Source: Aliikangiella maris (GTDB taxonomy: Bacteria > Pseudomonadota > Gammaproteobacteria > Enterobacterales > Kangiellaceae). From it: a stretch of 64,000 bases of DNA. Where the stretch lies: assembly GCF_040719265.1 (NCBI RefSeq), contig NZ_JBFDAH010000025.1, forward strand, positions 1 to 64,000, given 5' to 3'. This document shows positions 1 through 8,612 of this stretch, piece by piece. The notes beneath the pieces were generated by a model, which was not told the origin of the DNA, did no database searches, and saw only the letters and a list, made by a program, of their open reading frames with translations. A program made the position numbers and the translations under genes. Within the stretch, counting starts at the first letter, position 1. Each line of letters begins with the position of its first letter.

Positions 1-28
1 GCCATTCTTGCTTCGTTCGACGTTTCAT
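1..28 (-). CDS. Start of an IS66-type accessory gene (TnpA-like), partial
   Basis: Only the first nine codons are visible on the minus strand (MKRRTKQEW), running off the left edge. An AGGAG ribosome binding site sits about seven bases before the ATG, so this is a genuine gene start. Short basic starts of this form with an aromatic residue are typical of the small first gene of IS66 elements. In that family the protein is needed for transposition, but its biochemical role is poorly defined. Confidence 0.5.
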
Positions 29-110
29 TATTTATCTCCTGGTTAATTTAAATGGAGACAGTTTAGAGTGGTTAAAATCTAAAGATAGGTGTAAATCCCC
101 GGACGCTTAC
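1..110 (-). mobile_element. End of an IS66-like insertion sequence (rest lies left of the window)
   Basis: Read on the minus strand, the element starts at position 110 with GTAAGCG, the terminal motif I know from IS66-family inverted repeats. About 75 bases later comes a strong ribosome binding site (AGGAG) and a reading frame starting MKRRTKQEW, which resembles the first gene (TnpA-type accessory protein) of IS66 elements. The preceding integrase reading frame runs straight into this terminus and takes its stop codon from it. The family call rests on the terminal motif plus nine residues; the transposase itself is outside the window. Confidence 0.6.
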
Positions 111-1150
111 ATTTTTTTTTGAGCACTATCAGGTAAAAAACGTAAGTATTGCTCGATTGCTAATTTTATATCGCATTTAAATACATTTAATGGAAGCCTA
201 TTTAAGTAGGATAATACTTTTCCATCTGAATTTTTATGTTGATATGGAAACAAATATTGCCAGTCGGGCTCTAGACACTGCGATAACATATCTAACTCGA
301 TATCTCCTTGTGCTTGATTGAGTTCTTTTTCTCTTTGAACTAATGAGCGAACTTTCATCAGTTGAATTCGAATATCCATTATTAAAGCTACGGGAATATT
401 GAATGAAAATTTTTCACTTCCATTAAAATGACGAATGATAATTTGATTTGTTTTCAAATTAATATCGCCCAATCTGATATTGATTGCCTCACGAATTTTT
501 AGGTTAGCTTTAACAATTAATTTGGCAACTAGCAGGTGCGTTCCTTGAAGATTATTGATAACGCCCAGACAGTGGTTCGCTCTAAATTTATTTTGATAGC
601 CCACTCGTTGCTTATTTTTATAGTAATGAACATTATCTAGCGAGTGTCCTAAAAAGCGAGTGAATAAAAAGGTTAAGGCATTCAATGCACTCTGCTGCAC
701 TTGGGGTTCAAAATTAAGTGGTTTGGCAAGATAGGTTAAAAATGCCGATACCTGGATGTGTCCTTGAGTTTTATAACCTTGTTCTTGGCAGAAGCGCACA
801 AACCGTAAAGTCCACGTAATGTAGTTCTTTTTGGTGCTTTCCGACAGGGGTTGTTTGGCGATAAATTGATAAAACAGATCAATAACGCTTGGGCCTTTAA
901 CTGGTTGATGGTTTGCCGCTTGTTTCAAATAACTTAACTGACTGATCTGATTGACAGTATTTGGTGGCTTAATACTATTCAATATGACCTTTGTTGGTTG
1001 TTGTCGGTTATTAACCCGCACTGGCTGAGCTGGTTTATTATTAGTCTCAGAGCTGTCGCTTATTTGTGGGATTGTTTTCGGTGTTAATTTCTTTAACTGA
1101 TAAGCTGTACTGATTTCACTCACTTTACCGATCTTTTTTGAATTGTCCAT
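107..1150 (-). pseudogene. Integron-integrase-like tyrosine recombinase, truncated by the IS
   Basis: Tyrosine recombinase related to IntI integrases but not functional as it stands. The start is taken at the second Met (1150) because GAGGAG lies five bases upstream; the ATG at 1165 overlaps that site. After about 85 polar residues comes a core-binding SAM-like domain, then the start of the catalytic domain. The first catalytic Arg is replaced: the IntI pattern MRISE reads LKIRE here, giving Arg to Lys. The IntI-specific stretch before the third catalytic patch is recognisable (YLFPYQHKNSDGK). The frame then stops, so the HxxR box and the nucleophilic Tyr are missing. The stop codon is created by the GTAAGCG terminus of the adjoining IS66-like element. 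No attI or attC site was identified. Confidence 0.72.
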
Positions 1151-1391
1151 AACACTCCTCGTCATTGGCTATTTATATAGATACTACTTTTATGAGTAGT
1201 TATAGTCAAGTGCTTAAAATATTATGTCGGGTTCAATTAATGTATGGCTTAATCTTGGTGTTAACCGGTTGCGATATATGGGTATTTTTCGCTATTCTCA
1301 ATAGTTGGATATACTGAATTATCGAAGCATTCACTTGGTTTACAACTGGTGCTTAATATTCAACTCAGTAGGCTACAACAAGAGTGGTAAA

Positions 1392-1850
1392 ATGAAAGAA
1401 ATTCCCCTTACTTCTGTTCCATTTGTTAAGGTTATTACAGCAAAGGATAAACTGTTAATTGAAAGTGTGTACCAACTTCGAAATTCTATTTTTATTGAGG
1501 AGCAAGGCATTGCCAAGGCGCTGGATAAAGATGGTAAAGATGAAGCATCAAAGCACTTGCTAATTTATATTGACGATACGGTAGCTGCTACTGGCCGTTT
1601 ATTTATGCGATCTGACGGTGTCGCCGAGTTATCCAGAATTGCAGTCAACCCGCAGTTTCGTGGAGCGGGATTAGGCAAATTAGTTGTTGAAGAGTTGGAA
1701 AAATTAGCGAGATCGCAAAATACCTCGCGTATGATTTTACACCCTCATGACTATCTAGAATCATTTTATGCGCAGCTGGGTTATCGGCGTGTAGATGGAA
1801 TACATATAGTAAGTGGTTACAAACTCATTACGATGGCTAAAGATTGCTGA
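1392..1850 (+). CDS. GNAT-family N-acetyltransferase
   Basis: Small acetyl-CoA-dependent N-acyltransferase of about 152 residues. The acetyl-CoA-binding motif A is clear: a strand ending LSRIAV, then the R-G-A-G-L-G-K pyrophosphate loop, then a helix. The early segment VYQLRNSIFIEEQGI resembles the ElaA-like branch. A start 29 codons upstream (1305) is open, but ATG at 1392 opens the conserved domain and leaves no odd N-terminal extension. The substrate cannot be told. It is a lone gene between the integrase remnant and a convergent outer-membrane gene. Confidence 0.82.
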   Translation: MKEIPLTSVPFVKVITAKDKLLIESVYQLRNSIFIEEQGIAKALDKDGKDEASKHLLIYIDDTVAATGRLFMRSDGVAELSRIAVNPQFRGAGLGKLVVEELEKLARSQNTSRMILHPHDYLESFYAQLGYRRVDGIHIVSGYKLITMAKDC

Positions 1851-2064
1851 ATTTTTATTATCTAAAGGCACGGGATATTCTGCCTGTCCAGAGGGGCCAA
1901 TGTTTTAAACCATTAAGTGAATGTTTTGTAGAGTATTTAAAACCAGTGAAAGCGCCTTTTGTTCGCCAGTCAACAATATCGACCCGTTGACCAGCGAGTT
2001 TGTTTGAACTGCTTCTCGATTTGAATGGGTCAATTAGCAGTGACAAAAACCTAATAAAATACAA

Positions 2065-2679
2065 CTAAAAAGAATAGCTTAATCCGGTGGTAAAGGTTGA
2101 TGTATCGAGCTTACCCATATCGCGTTTGGCATAAGCGGCATTGATCCCCCATCCCGAGTCCCAGCGATATTGCCAGCCAGCTTCAAAATAGAGCCCAAAT
2201 CCTGAATCGTTATCGAGCTTGGTTGAGCTGCGTTTGAATTCATAATCGTAAAATTGTCCACCGAGTTTGGCATATAAACTATTTCTCTGAGTGAGATTAA
2301 AATCTGCTTTGGCTGCTAGCGTTACCCCGTCATAGCTGAGTTTGTTGGCGGCAATATCAAAGAATTGCCGATTATCTGACCGACATGTCCAGCGATCGTC
2401 GTTATCTTGTTCGCACTCCCAATCATCAACATCGGTACCACCATTAAAGCCGGCTTCAACCGAAAACATATTGTCGAGTTGATAGTTATAGTACAAATAA
2501 GATTGCCCAATACCATCGCCGTCATCACTCGAGCCTTTGTACTTGGCGCTACCACTGCCTAATTGAATACCAAAAGTGTGTTTTTTAACTGATGTATCTG
2601 GTTGATTGTTATCTGCGGCTTGAAGATTAAAAGCGATTAAAGTCGATATTACGCTGTAGATTATGATAGAAGTTTTCAT
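2065..2679 (-). CDS. Outer-membrane beta-barrel protein
   Basis: 204-residue outer-membrane protein. A Sec signal peptide covers about 21 residues and ends LQAAD. The mature part alternates amphipathic strands (SYLYYNYQL, FSVEAGFNGG, LYFEAGWQYRW) and ends in Phe (GLSYSF), the usual BamA recognition signature. A Cys-rich acidic loop lies near residues 85-100 (WECEQDNDDRW...). The size fits an 8-stranded OmpA/OmpX-type barrel. Its specific role is unknown. A perfect palindrome just upstream of the start suggests repressor control. Confidence 0.8.
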   Translation of the reverse strand: MKTSIIIYSVISTLIAFNLQAADNNQPDTSVKKHTFGIQLGSGSAKYKGSSDDGDGIGQSYLYYNYQLDNMFSVEAGFNGGTDVDDWECEQDNDDRWTCRSDNRQFFDIAANKLSYDGVTLAAKADFNLTQRNSLYAKLGGQFYDYEFKRSSTKLDNDSGFGLYFEAGWQYRWDSGWGINAAYAKRDMGKLDTSTFTTGLSYSF

Positions 2680-2700
2680 ATTTTAAACCCTTGAAAAATT

Positions 2701-2719
2701 TTAACGAATCATTCGTTAA
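2701..2719. promoter_or_regulatory. Perfect 19-bp palindrome, candidate operator
   Basis: TTAACGAATCATTCGTTAA is a perfect inverted repeat with 9-bp arms around one central base. It lies 22 bases before the start of the outer-membrane barrel gene, where a repressor would block transcription or early elongation. TetR-type repressors often bind palindromes of this length, but no regulator gene lies alongside. The site is seen directly; its function is inferred. Confidence 0.5.
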
Positions 2720-2897
2720 TTCATTTGTTAAATTAGTTGGCGGGTATATTCTGGCGTTTAGTTGAACAAAAATCCGTCGGGTATTTGTTGAGAAAATGTA
2801 TTAATCAGTAGCAACTGTAGATTTTTGTAGGCTTTATAAATGTTCAATACATGTAGCCCGTTTGGCGATATCAGTGAATGCGGACTAACGCGATCAA

Positions 2898-3626
2898 TTA
2901 TTTTTTATTAATATGTGTAACTAGCGTTTGCTGGTTTTCAATTGTCCAATGAATATTCAAGTCGTATAAATAAACTGAATAGTTTTGCGGTAAAATATTT
3001 TTCTTTTTATAAGCTGGCCTTGGATCTTGCTGCAAAATATCACTAACAATGGTTTGAAGATTAGGGTAAGAGTGAATATTTTGCTTACAAAATGCTATTG
3101 CTTGTGGCGACCAACTGACGGGCATGTTGCTGCTTGGTTGCGTTTGCGCAATACCTGCTTGCGCATCGGGTATGGCATCACAATAGGGAATATACGGCTT
3201 GATATCGACAATCGGCGTTTGATCTAACAAGTCGATTCCACCTAATCGAATAAAGTATTTTCCTTCATGTTGATAGTGGCCCAGATTTTCAACTGCTGAA
3301 AGCCCGATTGGATTTGGGCGAAAAGTGCTGCGTGTTGCAAATACGCCCATTTTATCATTGCCACCTAGTCGAGGAGGGCGAACTTTGGCTGACCAACCTT
3401 GAGATAATGTTTGGTGGAAAATAAAAGTAATCCATAGGTGTGAATAATTTTCAATCCCTGCAAGAATACCTTCAATACTGAATTCGTCGGTTAATGCTAA
3501 AAGCCCTTCTATCTGTTTAACCAGACGAGGTTGCCGGGGAATGGCAAATTTTTGTTTATACGGCGAATGAATGATGCCAATTGGTTTGAATTGAAACAGA
3601 TTAAAAGAGGGGGTTGTCATATTCAT
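2898..3626 (-). CDS. trmO: tRNA (N6-threonylcarbamoyladenosine37-N6)-methyltransferase TrmO
   Basis: AdoMet-dependent enzyme that methylates t6A37 to m6t6A in tRNA-Thr (formerly TsaA/YaeB). The 242-residue protein has the expected beta-barrel landmarks: IGIIHSPYKQKF at the start, the RPPRLGG loop near residue 84, and FATRSTFRPNPIGLS near residue 97. A C-terminal domain ends in YLYDLNIHW. Length matches the gammaproteobacterial family. Met1 and Met3 are both possible starts. It is transcribed away from the GFA gene and shares the 180-bp spacer with it. Confidence 0.92.
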   Translation of the reverse strand: MNMTTPSFNLFQFKPIGIIHSPYKQKFAIPRQPRLVKQIEGLLALTDEFSIEGILAGIENYSHLWITFIFHQTLSQGWSAKVRPPRLGGNDKMGVFATRSTFRPNPIGLSAVENLGHYQHEGKYFIRLGGIDLLDQTPIVDIKPYIPYCDAIPDAQAGIAQTQPSSNMPVSWSPQAIAFCKQNIHSYPNLQTIVSDILQQDPRPAYKKKNILPQNYSVYLYDLNIHWTIENQQTLVTHINKK

Positions 3627-3809
3627 TTGACTGTTTTTGCATTTAATTTACCGTAAAATCGATTTTCCGAGCTTATTTACCGTATTATAGAGGCTCTTAA
3701 TAGATTATCAATGCATTGGTGATTTGAGTCATGGGTGAAACCGATTAACACTTATCTACACCGTACTGTATTGATGCTTAGGACATGCATAAAAATTAGG
3801 AATTAAAAA

Positions 3810-4397
3810 ATGCAAGTGACTATATGGGGAAGCTGTCATTGCCAAAAGATTCGATACAAGGCATTGGCATTATCCGAAGCAGTAAGAATTTGCCACTGTA
3901 CCGATTGTCAAAAATTATCGGGTAGTGCTTTTCGGGTAAATTTACCCGTATTGCAATCAGATTTTCGCTTATTGCAAGGCATTCTAAAAACTTATATTAA
4001 AACGACTGATAAAGGTAAACGGCGTGCGCAATGTTTTTGTGAAAACTGCGGAACACAGATTTATGCCACCGATGCCGATAGCATGGTGATTGAACATACC
4101 AACGCTGAAATTACAACGTTGCACTACGCGTCCAATGCGGAGAAAGAAAGCGTACAACCGTCTACAGATATACTGGTATATTATAATATTCGTGTAGGGA
4201 CGGTTGATAAGGTTGTGTCTGATAATAGGGTTAGATCAGATAATACGGTTGGATCAGATAATACGGTTGGATCAGATAATATGGTCGAGTCAGCTATCTC
4301 ACTTACACCGGCTTACCAACAATGGTGTCAATCAGCCAGACAATGGGTGACGATGTTAGATGACATACCTTGTTTTGCTCAAAATAAATTGACGTAA
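3810..4397 (+). CDS. GFA/CENP-V-family zinc protein
   Basis: 195-residue member of the GFA (DUF636) family, named after a glutathione-dependent formaldehyde-activating enzyme; most members have no proven reaction. Zinc ligands are visible: GSCHC near residue 8, CHCTDC near residue 29 and CENCGTQIY near residue 91. The conserved SGSAFR follows the second cluster. The C-terminal part carries four tandem six-residue units (SDNTVG-like) encoded by an 18-bp repeat, outside the conserved fold. The start has an upstream AGGAA. Confidence 0.83.
   Translation: MQVTIWGSCHCQKIRYKALALSEAVRICHCTDCQKLSGSAFRVNLPVLQSDFRLLQGILKTYIKTTDKGKRRAQCFCENCGTQIYATDADSMVIEHTNAEITTLHYASNAEKESVQPSTDILVYYNIRVGTVDKVVSDNRVRSDNTVGSDNTVGSDNMVESAISLTPAYQQWCQSARQWVTMLDDIPCFAQNKLT
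4221..4292 (+). repeat. 18-bp tandem repeat, four copies, inside the GFA gene
   Basis: The unit GATAATACGGTTGGATCA occurs four times in a row: the middle two copies are identical and the outer two differ by a few bases. A degenerate partial unit precedes it at 4206-4220. Each unit keeps frame and adds six residues (SDN-TVG-like) to a surface extension of the GFA protein, so copy-number change would alter length without breaking the gene. Confidence 0.9.
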
Positions 4398-4572
4398 TTA
4401 TGGTCGGTTAAATACGTTGTCATCCTGTATCGCTGTTTATTGAATCAACAAGAAGTCAACGATTAATTAAAAATTCGCTATAATTGACAGACGACTTTAT
4501 GTGGATAGTTTAGCTGGTATGTTCATGTTGCTTTCCGATAGCGTAACTAATTTTCAGCTATACGAATTTATC

Positions 4573-4651
4573 GTTAGTCAAGTTCAAGGTTAGTCAAGTT
4601 CAAGGTTAGGCAAGTTCAAGGTTAGGCAAGTTCAAGGTCAGGTAAGTATAG
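4573..4651 (+). repeat. 16-bp tandem repeat upstream of the amidotransferase gene
   Basis: The unit GTTAGTCAAGTTCAAG is repeated four times (4573, 4589, 4605, 4621; copies three and four carry T to G at one position). A fifth diverged copy runs to 4651, only 12 bases before the ATG of the next gene. The array therefore occupies the 5' leader and probably the translation initiation region. Confidence 0.9.
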
Positions 4652-4663
4652 GTGAATTGATCG

Positions 4664-5518
4664 ATGTGTCGTTTTTTTTCATATTTAGGTAATGCAACTT
4701 TAATGCTTGATGCAATGTATCATGCCGAAAACTCTCTAGTTGAACAGAGTAAGTGTGCCAAAAAACGACGCTCGCCTGTCAATGGAGATGGATTTGGCAT
4801 AGGTTGGTATCCTACTCATGATGATCCCGAACCAGGTTGTTATGTGTCAACTAAACCCGCCTGGAGCGATCAAAATTTACTCAGTTTGTGTTCTAAAATA
4901 AAAACGGCGTGCTATTTTGCTCATGTGCGTGATGCTTCCGTTGGAATGAGTGTTTCCTCTACGAACTGTCATCCTTTTCGTATGGGCAGTTATTTGTGGA
5001 TGCATAATGGAGAATTAAAACAATTTTATCGAATTAAACGTGCTGTTATTAATGAATTATCGGATCGTGCATTTTTACAGATTCGTGGCAGTACTGATTC
5101 GGAATTTGTGTTTGCGCTATTTTTAGACGAAATACAGTTTAATTACCAAGCCTCACTAGAAGAGTTGCAAGCTGCATTAATCAATACAATGCAGAAAATT
5201 AAGCGTATTGAGCAAGCTTGTGAAGTTTCTGAAAGTTCATTTATGAATTTTGTTGTCAGCAATGGCCACTGTTTAATTTCTACTCGTTACTCAACAAATA
5301 AGTCAGTGCAGCCACCATCATTATTTTATAGTACGGCACAAATGGAAGTTGGGCGTAGTGGACAACTTTTCTTGCATCAAAATGAAAAAAATTCATCTGT
5401 GATTATTACTTCAGAGCCGATAACAGATGATAAAAAATTTTGGCATAAAGTTGAGCGGAACCAAATGATTATTGTTAATGCTGAATTAAAAATAAAAACT
5501 AAGGACTTATCTTTTTAG
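4664..5518 (+). CDS. Class II glutamine amidotransferase (YafJ/EgtC-like)
   Basis: 284-residue protein with an N-terminal nucleophile glutaminase fold. Cys2 (MCRFFSYLG) would be exposed after Met removal and act as nucleophile. Further family signatures are NGDGFGIGWY near residue 46, FAHVRDAS near residue 87, NCHPF, and MHNGEL near residue 111. There is no synthase domain, as in YafJ and EgtC-type stand-alone members, so the ammonia acceptor is unknown. The upstream leader is the 16-bp repeat array. Confidence 0.85.
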   Translation: MCRFFSYLGNATLMLDAMYHAENSLVEQSKCAKKRRSPVNGDGFGIGWYPTHDDPEPGCYVSTKPAWSDQNLLSLCSKIKTACYFAHVRDASVGMSVSSTNCHPFRMGSYLWMHNGELKQFYRIKRAVINELSDRAFLQIRGSTDSEFVFALFLDEIQFNYQASLEELQAALINTMQKIKRIEQACEVSESSFMNFVVSNGHCLISTRYSTNKSVQPPSLFYSTAQMEVGRSGQLFLHQNEKNSSVIITSEPITDDKKFWHKVERNQMIIVNAELKIKTKDLSF

Positions 5519-5617
5519 CACAGCGTAATTGCCAAATTTTCACATTTAATATTAAACATCAAACAGCCACGCAACAACTTGACGAATGTTGTTGGAAAAT
5601 GGCATAAATATTTTTTT

Positions 5618-5645
5618 ACAGTCGTTAACGGTGACTGTTTTTTTT
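5618..5645 (+). terminator. Rho-independent terminator
   Basis: ACAGTC pairs with GACTGT around a nine-base loop and is followed by eight T. It lies about 100 bases after the amidotransferase stop and just before the VOC gene, separating the two transcription units. Confidence 0.7.
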
Positions 5646-5661
5646 GCCTTGGGGGTAATTT

Positions 5662-6012
5662 ATGAGTAAGCATCATAAAATTAATTATGTTGAATTTCCG
5701 GTAAAAGATATTGAGCAGACCAAACAATTTTTTTCCCAGGTTTTTGGTTGGACATTTATTGACTATGGGCCAGAATATTGTGCGGTGACCAATGCAGCGT
5801 TAGATGCTGGTTTTTATTTGTCTGAGCAAGTAATGAATACTGCTAATGGTAGTGCGCTGATCGTTTTATATAGTGATAATCTTGAGCAAACACAACAAAA
5901 AGTCCTTGACGCTGGCGGTAGTATCTGTAAGCCCATTTTTTCTTTTCCAGGTGGCAGACGTTTTCAGTTTTTAGATTTGAATGGCAACGAATATGCTGTT
6001 TGGAGTAATTAA
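5662..6012 (+). CDS. VOC-superfamily (glyoxalase/bleomycin-resistance-like) protein
   Basis: 116-residue single VOC module: INYVEFPVKDIEQTKQFF opens the first beta-alpha-beta-beta-beta unit. The second half ends with FPGGRRFQFLDLNGNEYAVW, where the final Glu is a typical metal-ligand position. Members are metal-dependent lyases, dioxygenases or binding proteins, and the substrate is not predictable here. It is followed two bases later by the C-S lyase gene and is probably co-transcribed with it. A good ribosome binding site (GGGGG) precedes the ATG. Confidence 0.85.
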   Translation: MSKHHKINYVEFPVKDIEQTKQFFSQVFGWTFIDYGPEYCAVTNAALDAGFYLSEQVMNTANGSALIVLYSDNLEQTQQKVLDAGGSICKPIFSFPGGRRFQFLDLNGNEYAVWSN

Positions 6013-6014
6013 TT

Positions 6015-7202
6015 TTGAACAAACCGTATATATCCTTGTTTGATAATCCGCCCAACAGAAAAGGTACTAACACCTTTAAGTGGGATTTTAATCATGTTAA
6101 ATATGGGCGGGAAGATGTAATTCCTATGTGGATTGCCGATATGGACTTTGCGGTTCCTCAAGTGATCACGCAGGCTTTAGCCAAACGGATTAAACATCCA
6201 GTATATGGATATAGTTATCGTAGCGAGGACTATGTCGATGCAATTGTTAATTGGTTGGCACAATATCATGATTGGCCTGTGAATAAAAAGCATTTGGCTT
6301 TTTATCCTCCCGGTACGGTTTCGGCAATTAATATGCTGATTAATCAGTTAACTGAAATAGGTGATGAGATTTTGGTTTTTACCCCATCTTATCCGCCATT
6401 AATGAAAATGGTTAACGAAAACCAACGAATCCTGGTTGAATCTCCTTTAATTAAAATTGATAATGAATATCAAATGGATTTTGAAAACTTTCGTACATCG
6501 ATTTCCTCAAAAACCAGATTGTTGTTATTTTGTAGTCCACATAATCCAACTGGGCGGGTGTGGCGCGAAGAAGAGTTACTTGAGGTTGCTACAATTTGTC
6601 GAGACAACAATATTGTTGTGATTAGTGACGAAGTACATGCTGATTTATTGTTGGCTGGCAAAAAGCATACTCACTTTAATCGTCTTGCCGCTCATTTACG
6701 ACCTACCAGTGTTACAATTATTTCGCCGGGTAAAACCTTTAATATTGCCGCACTTTCACAATCTACCTTAATTTGTGATAACAAGGCGTTAATGCAAAAT
6801 ATCCAACGTCAAATCAGTACGGCTCATTTGAGCCTCGATAATGCATTTTCAGCCACAGCAACTCAAGCTGCGTACTCTCATGGACTTGATTGGTTAAATG
6901 CCCTGCTGGATTATTTAAAAACTAATCGAGAGTTTATTCATGAATTTTTAAGCGCAAACTTACCAAAAGTTGTGTTGGTCAGCGGTCAGGGCACTTATTT
7001 GGCCTGGCTTGATTTTTCTGCTATTAGGCTTTCTCATGAAGACATTTATCAAAAACTGATTAAACAGGCTGGAGTTGGTTTATACAATGGTTTGGAATTT
7101 GGGGATTGTGGGGAAAAATTTTTTCGCTTAAATTTTGCTTGCTCACATGAATTACTTAAAAAAGCTATGTATCAGATTTATCAGGTATTTAGAGAATTTT
7201 AG
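6015..7202 (+). CDS. MalY/PatB-family PLP-dependent C-S lyase / aminotransferase
   Basis: 395-residue fold-type I PLP enzyme of the MalY/PatB group, which mostly act as cystathionine or cysteine-conjugate beta-lyases. Landmarks are WIADMDFAVP near residue 42, the CSPHNPTGRVW loop near residue 170, ISDEVHADL near residue 201 and SPGKTFNIAAL near residue 236, with Lys as the PLP Schiff base. The start is TTG two bases after the preceding stop, with GAGTAA as a weak ribosome site. Coupling to the VOC gene suggests one small metabolic operon; the exact substrate is not determined. Confidence 0.88.
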   Translation: MNKPYISLFDNPPNRKGTNTFKWDFNHVKYGREDVIPMWIADMDFAVPQVITQALAKRIKHPVYGYSYRSEDYVDAIVNWLAQYHDWPVNKKHLAFYPPGTVSAINMLINQLTEIGDEILVFTPSYPPLMKMVNENQRILVESPLIKIDNEYQMDFENFRTSISSKTRLLLFCSPHNPTGRVWREEELLEVATICRDNNIVVISDEVHADLLLAGKKHTHFNRLAAHLRPTSVTIISPGKTFNIAALSQSTLICDNKALMQNIQRQISTAHLSLDNAFSATATQAAYSHGLDWLNALLDYLKTNREFIHEFLSANLPKVVLVSGQGTYLAWLDFSAIRLSHEDIYQKLIKQAGVGLYNGLEFGDCGEKFFRLNFACSHELLKKAMYQIYQVFREF

Positions 7203-7553
7203 ATATTTAATCGGCTCTATAAACTTAGAGACTTTATATGTGTAAAGCTTTTTATAAATTTAAAGTTTTTAGTAAGTTTCAGGTCTTTAATAAATTTCAG
7301 GCATTTAATAAAGTTGAATATTTTTTATTGTGTTAATGGCTACGCCATCGTAGGTGTTGATAAGGTAAGATAATTTTTGCAAAAGGTTGAATTCTTTGTT
7401 ATTAATTGCATTGCGCCAGTGATTGACTTATGCTCAAAAAATAAAGCGTTTTCACGCATTAAACTGAGTACTTGTGCCGATTCATTGGCTTATTGATTAT
7501 CTTTTAATTGCTAGGAATATTTAACTATTACCAGTAAACCTAACGATATCTAC
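7203..7553. other. Intergenic stretch, no gene seen
   Basis: 351 bp, AT-rich, with imperfect short repetitions of TTTAATAAAnTT-like words around 7250-7320. No open frame with a ribosome site, no RNA gene and no convincing terminator was found. It must hold the promoter of the esterase gene, which I could not place. Confidence 0.5.
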
Positions 7554-8381
7554 TTGATTGCATTAGCGTGCATGATTTATCTTTATTTTCTCAGTGGCGC
7601 TATTCAAGCAAGTGATGATCAACATGATGCGACAGTCACTCATGTAAGCCGTGTCGGTATTCGTGCTAATGGTGTGCTTCCTGAAGTAGGGCTGTCAGAT
7701 TATCAACAGATCAGTAGTCAACATCTGGGGTATACGCTTCAGTATCGTGTGTTTTTTCCAAAGGTTAAGTCATATACAAAATTACCGGTTATATATTTAA
7801 CGGATGGACCTGGATTTATCTATTATGGAAAAATTATTCCGCTGATAGAGCGACTGATTAAACAGAATAAAATTGAACCGGTAATAGCGGTATTTGTTGA
7901 CTCTCGGGAACCCGAAAACCTGAAAAATAATCGGCGCAATTTGGAGTTCTTTTGCAATCCCAAATATGCTTCTTTTTTTATCGATGAATTGGTTCCCAGT
8001 ATCGACACTGGTTATCCCACGGTTGCACAACCTTCACACAGAGTCATTGCTGGACTTTCATTTGGTGGACTCAATGCCGCTTGTTTTGGCTTATTGGCTA
8101 ACCACTATTTTGGGGGGATAGGAATGTTATCGCCTGCAATGCATCCTGTTCCAGCTATTTTTGAATATTATCAACAAAGCGAAAAGCTACCGCTTAAGTT
8201 TTTTCTTTCTACAGGGACTGTTGGTGACAATGAAGGTAAGACTCGCCGATTTTTACGTATCCTCAAAGAGCAAGGATATCCTGTCCAATATAAAGAAGTG
8301 CGCAATGGACGACATGATTGGAAAAACTGGAAGCCACTTCTTGATGATCTGTTAATTTACTTTTTTGCCAAGAAAGACTAA
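7554..8381 (+). CDS. Alpha/beta-hydrolase, putative esterase family (esterase D/Fes-like)
   Basis: Secreted serine hydrolase of about 275 residues. The nucleophile elbow is AGLSFGG near residue 165, followed by a C-terminal GRHDWKNW segment carrying the likely catalytic His, as in the PF00756 esterase group. A hydrophobic start (ALACMIYLYFLSGAIQAS) looks like a signal peptide. The start is uncertain: TTG at 7554 is the only usable initiator after the upstream in-frame stop at 7512, and no clear ribosome site is present. It is a single gene, with a terminator candidate about 115 bases downstream. Confidence 0.78.
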   Translation: MIALACMIYLYFLSGAIQASDDQHDATVTHVSRVGIRANGVLPEVGLSDYQQISSQHLGYTLQYRVFFPKVKSYTKLPVIYLTDGPGFIYYGKIIPLIERLIKQNKIEPVIAVFVDSREPENLKNNRRNLEFFCNPKYASFFIDELVPSIDTGYPTVAQPSHRVIAGLSFGGLNAACFGLLANHYFGGIGMLSPAMHPVPAIFEYYQQSEKLPLKFFLSTGTVGDNEGKTRRFLRILKEQGYPVQYKEVRNGRHDWKNWKPLLDDLLIYFFAKKD

Positions 8382-8495
8382 AAATAGACATATAAATATG
8401 TTTTTGTACGCAATGTATTGTGCTATCCTGTTGTCTGTTTATTTTGACGCCTGATGTATCTGCCTGTTACACAAGCTGACAATTCAGATACTTAA

Positions 8496-8529
8496 GTCTG
8501 GTTAGCGTTAGCAAACCAGACTAGTTTTT
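8496..8529 (+). terminator. Hairpin terminator after the esterase gene
   Basis: GTCTGGTT pairs with AACCAGAC around a ten-base loop, followed after three bases by five T. It separates the esterase from the hydroxyproline genes. Confidence 0.55.
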
Positions 8530-8612
8530 AAATTCATAGATAACTTTTCAATCCCGTTTTTATTGAAGTGAGCTATTTAATTGGATTGAACTTTTAATTA
8601 TGTGAGTGGACT

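Noticed and set aside
1151..1391. Possible attI/integron recombination site or LexA box next to the integrase-like gene
   Set aside because: No GTTRRRY core with paired sites and no CTG-N10-CAG box found; only a weak six-base inverted repeat ACTACT/AGTAGT near 1183-1200.
1858..2064. 68-codon minus-strand frame directly after the barrel gene stop
   Set aside because: Starts with TTG touching the previous stop, has no ribosome site, no recognisable domain and a composition unlike a folded protein.
4573..4651. Tandem repeats considered as a CRISPR array
   Set aside because: The 16-bp units are head-to-tail without spacers and no cas gene is near.
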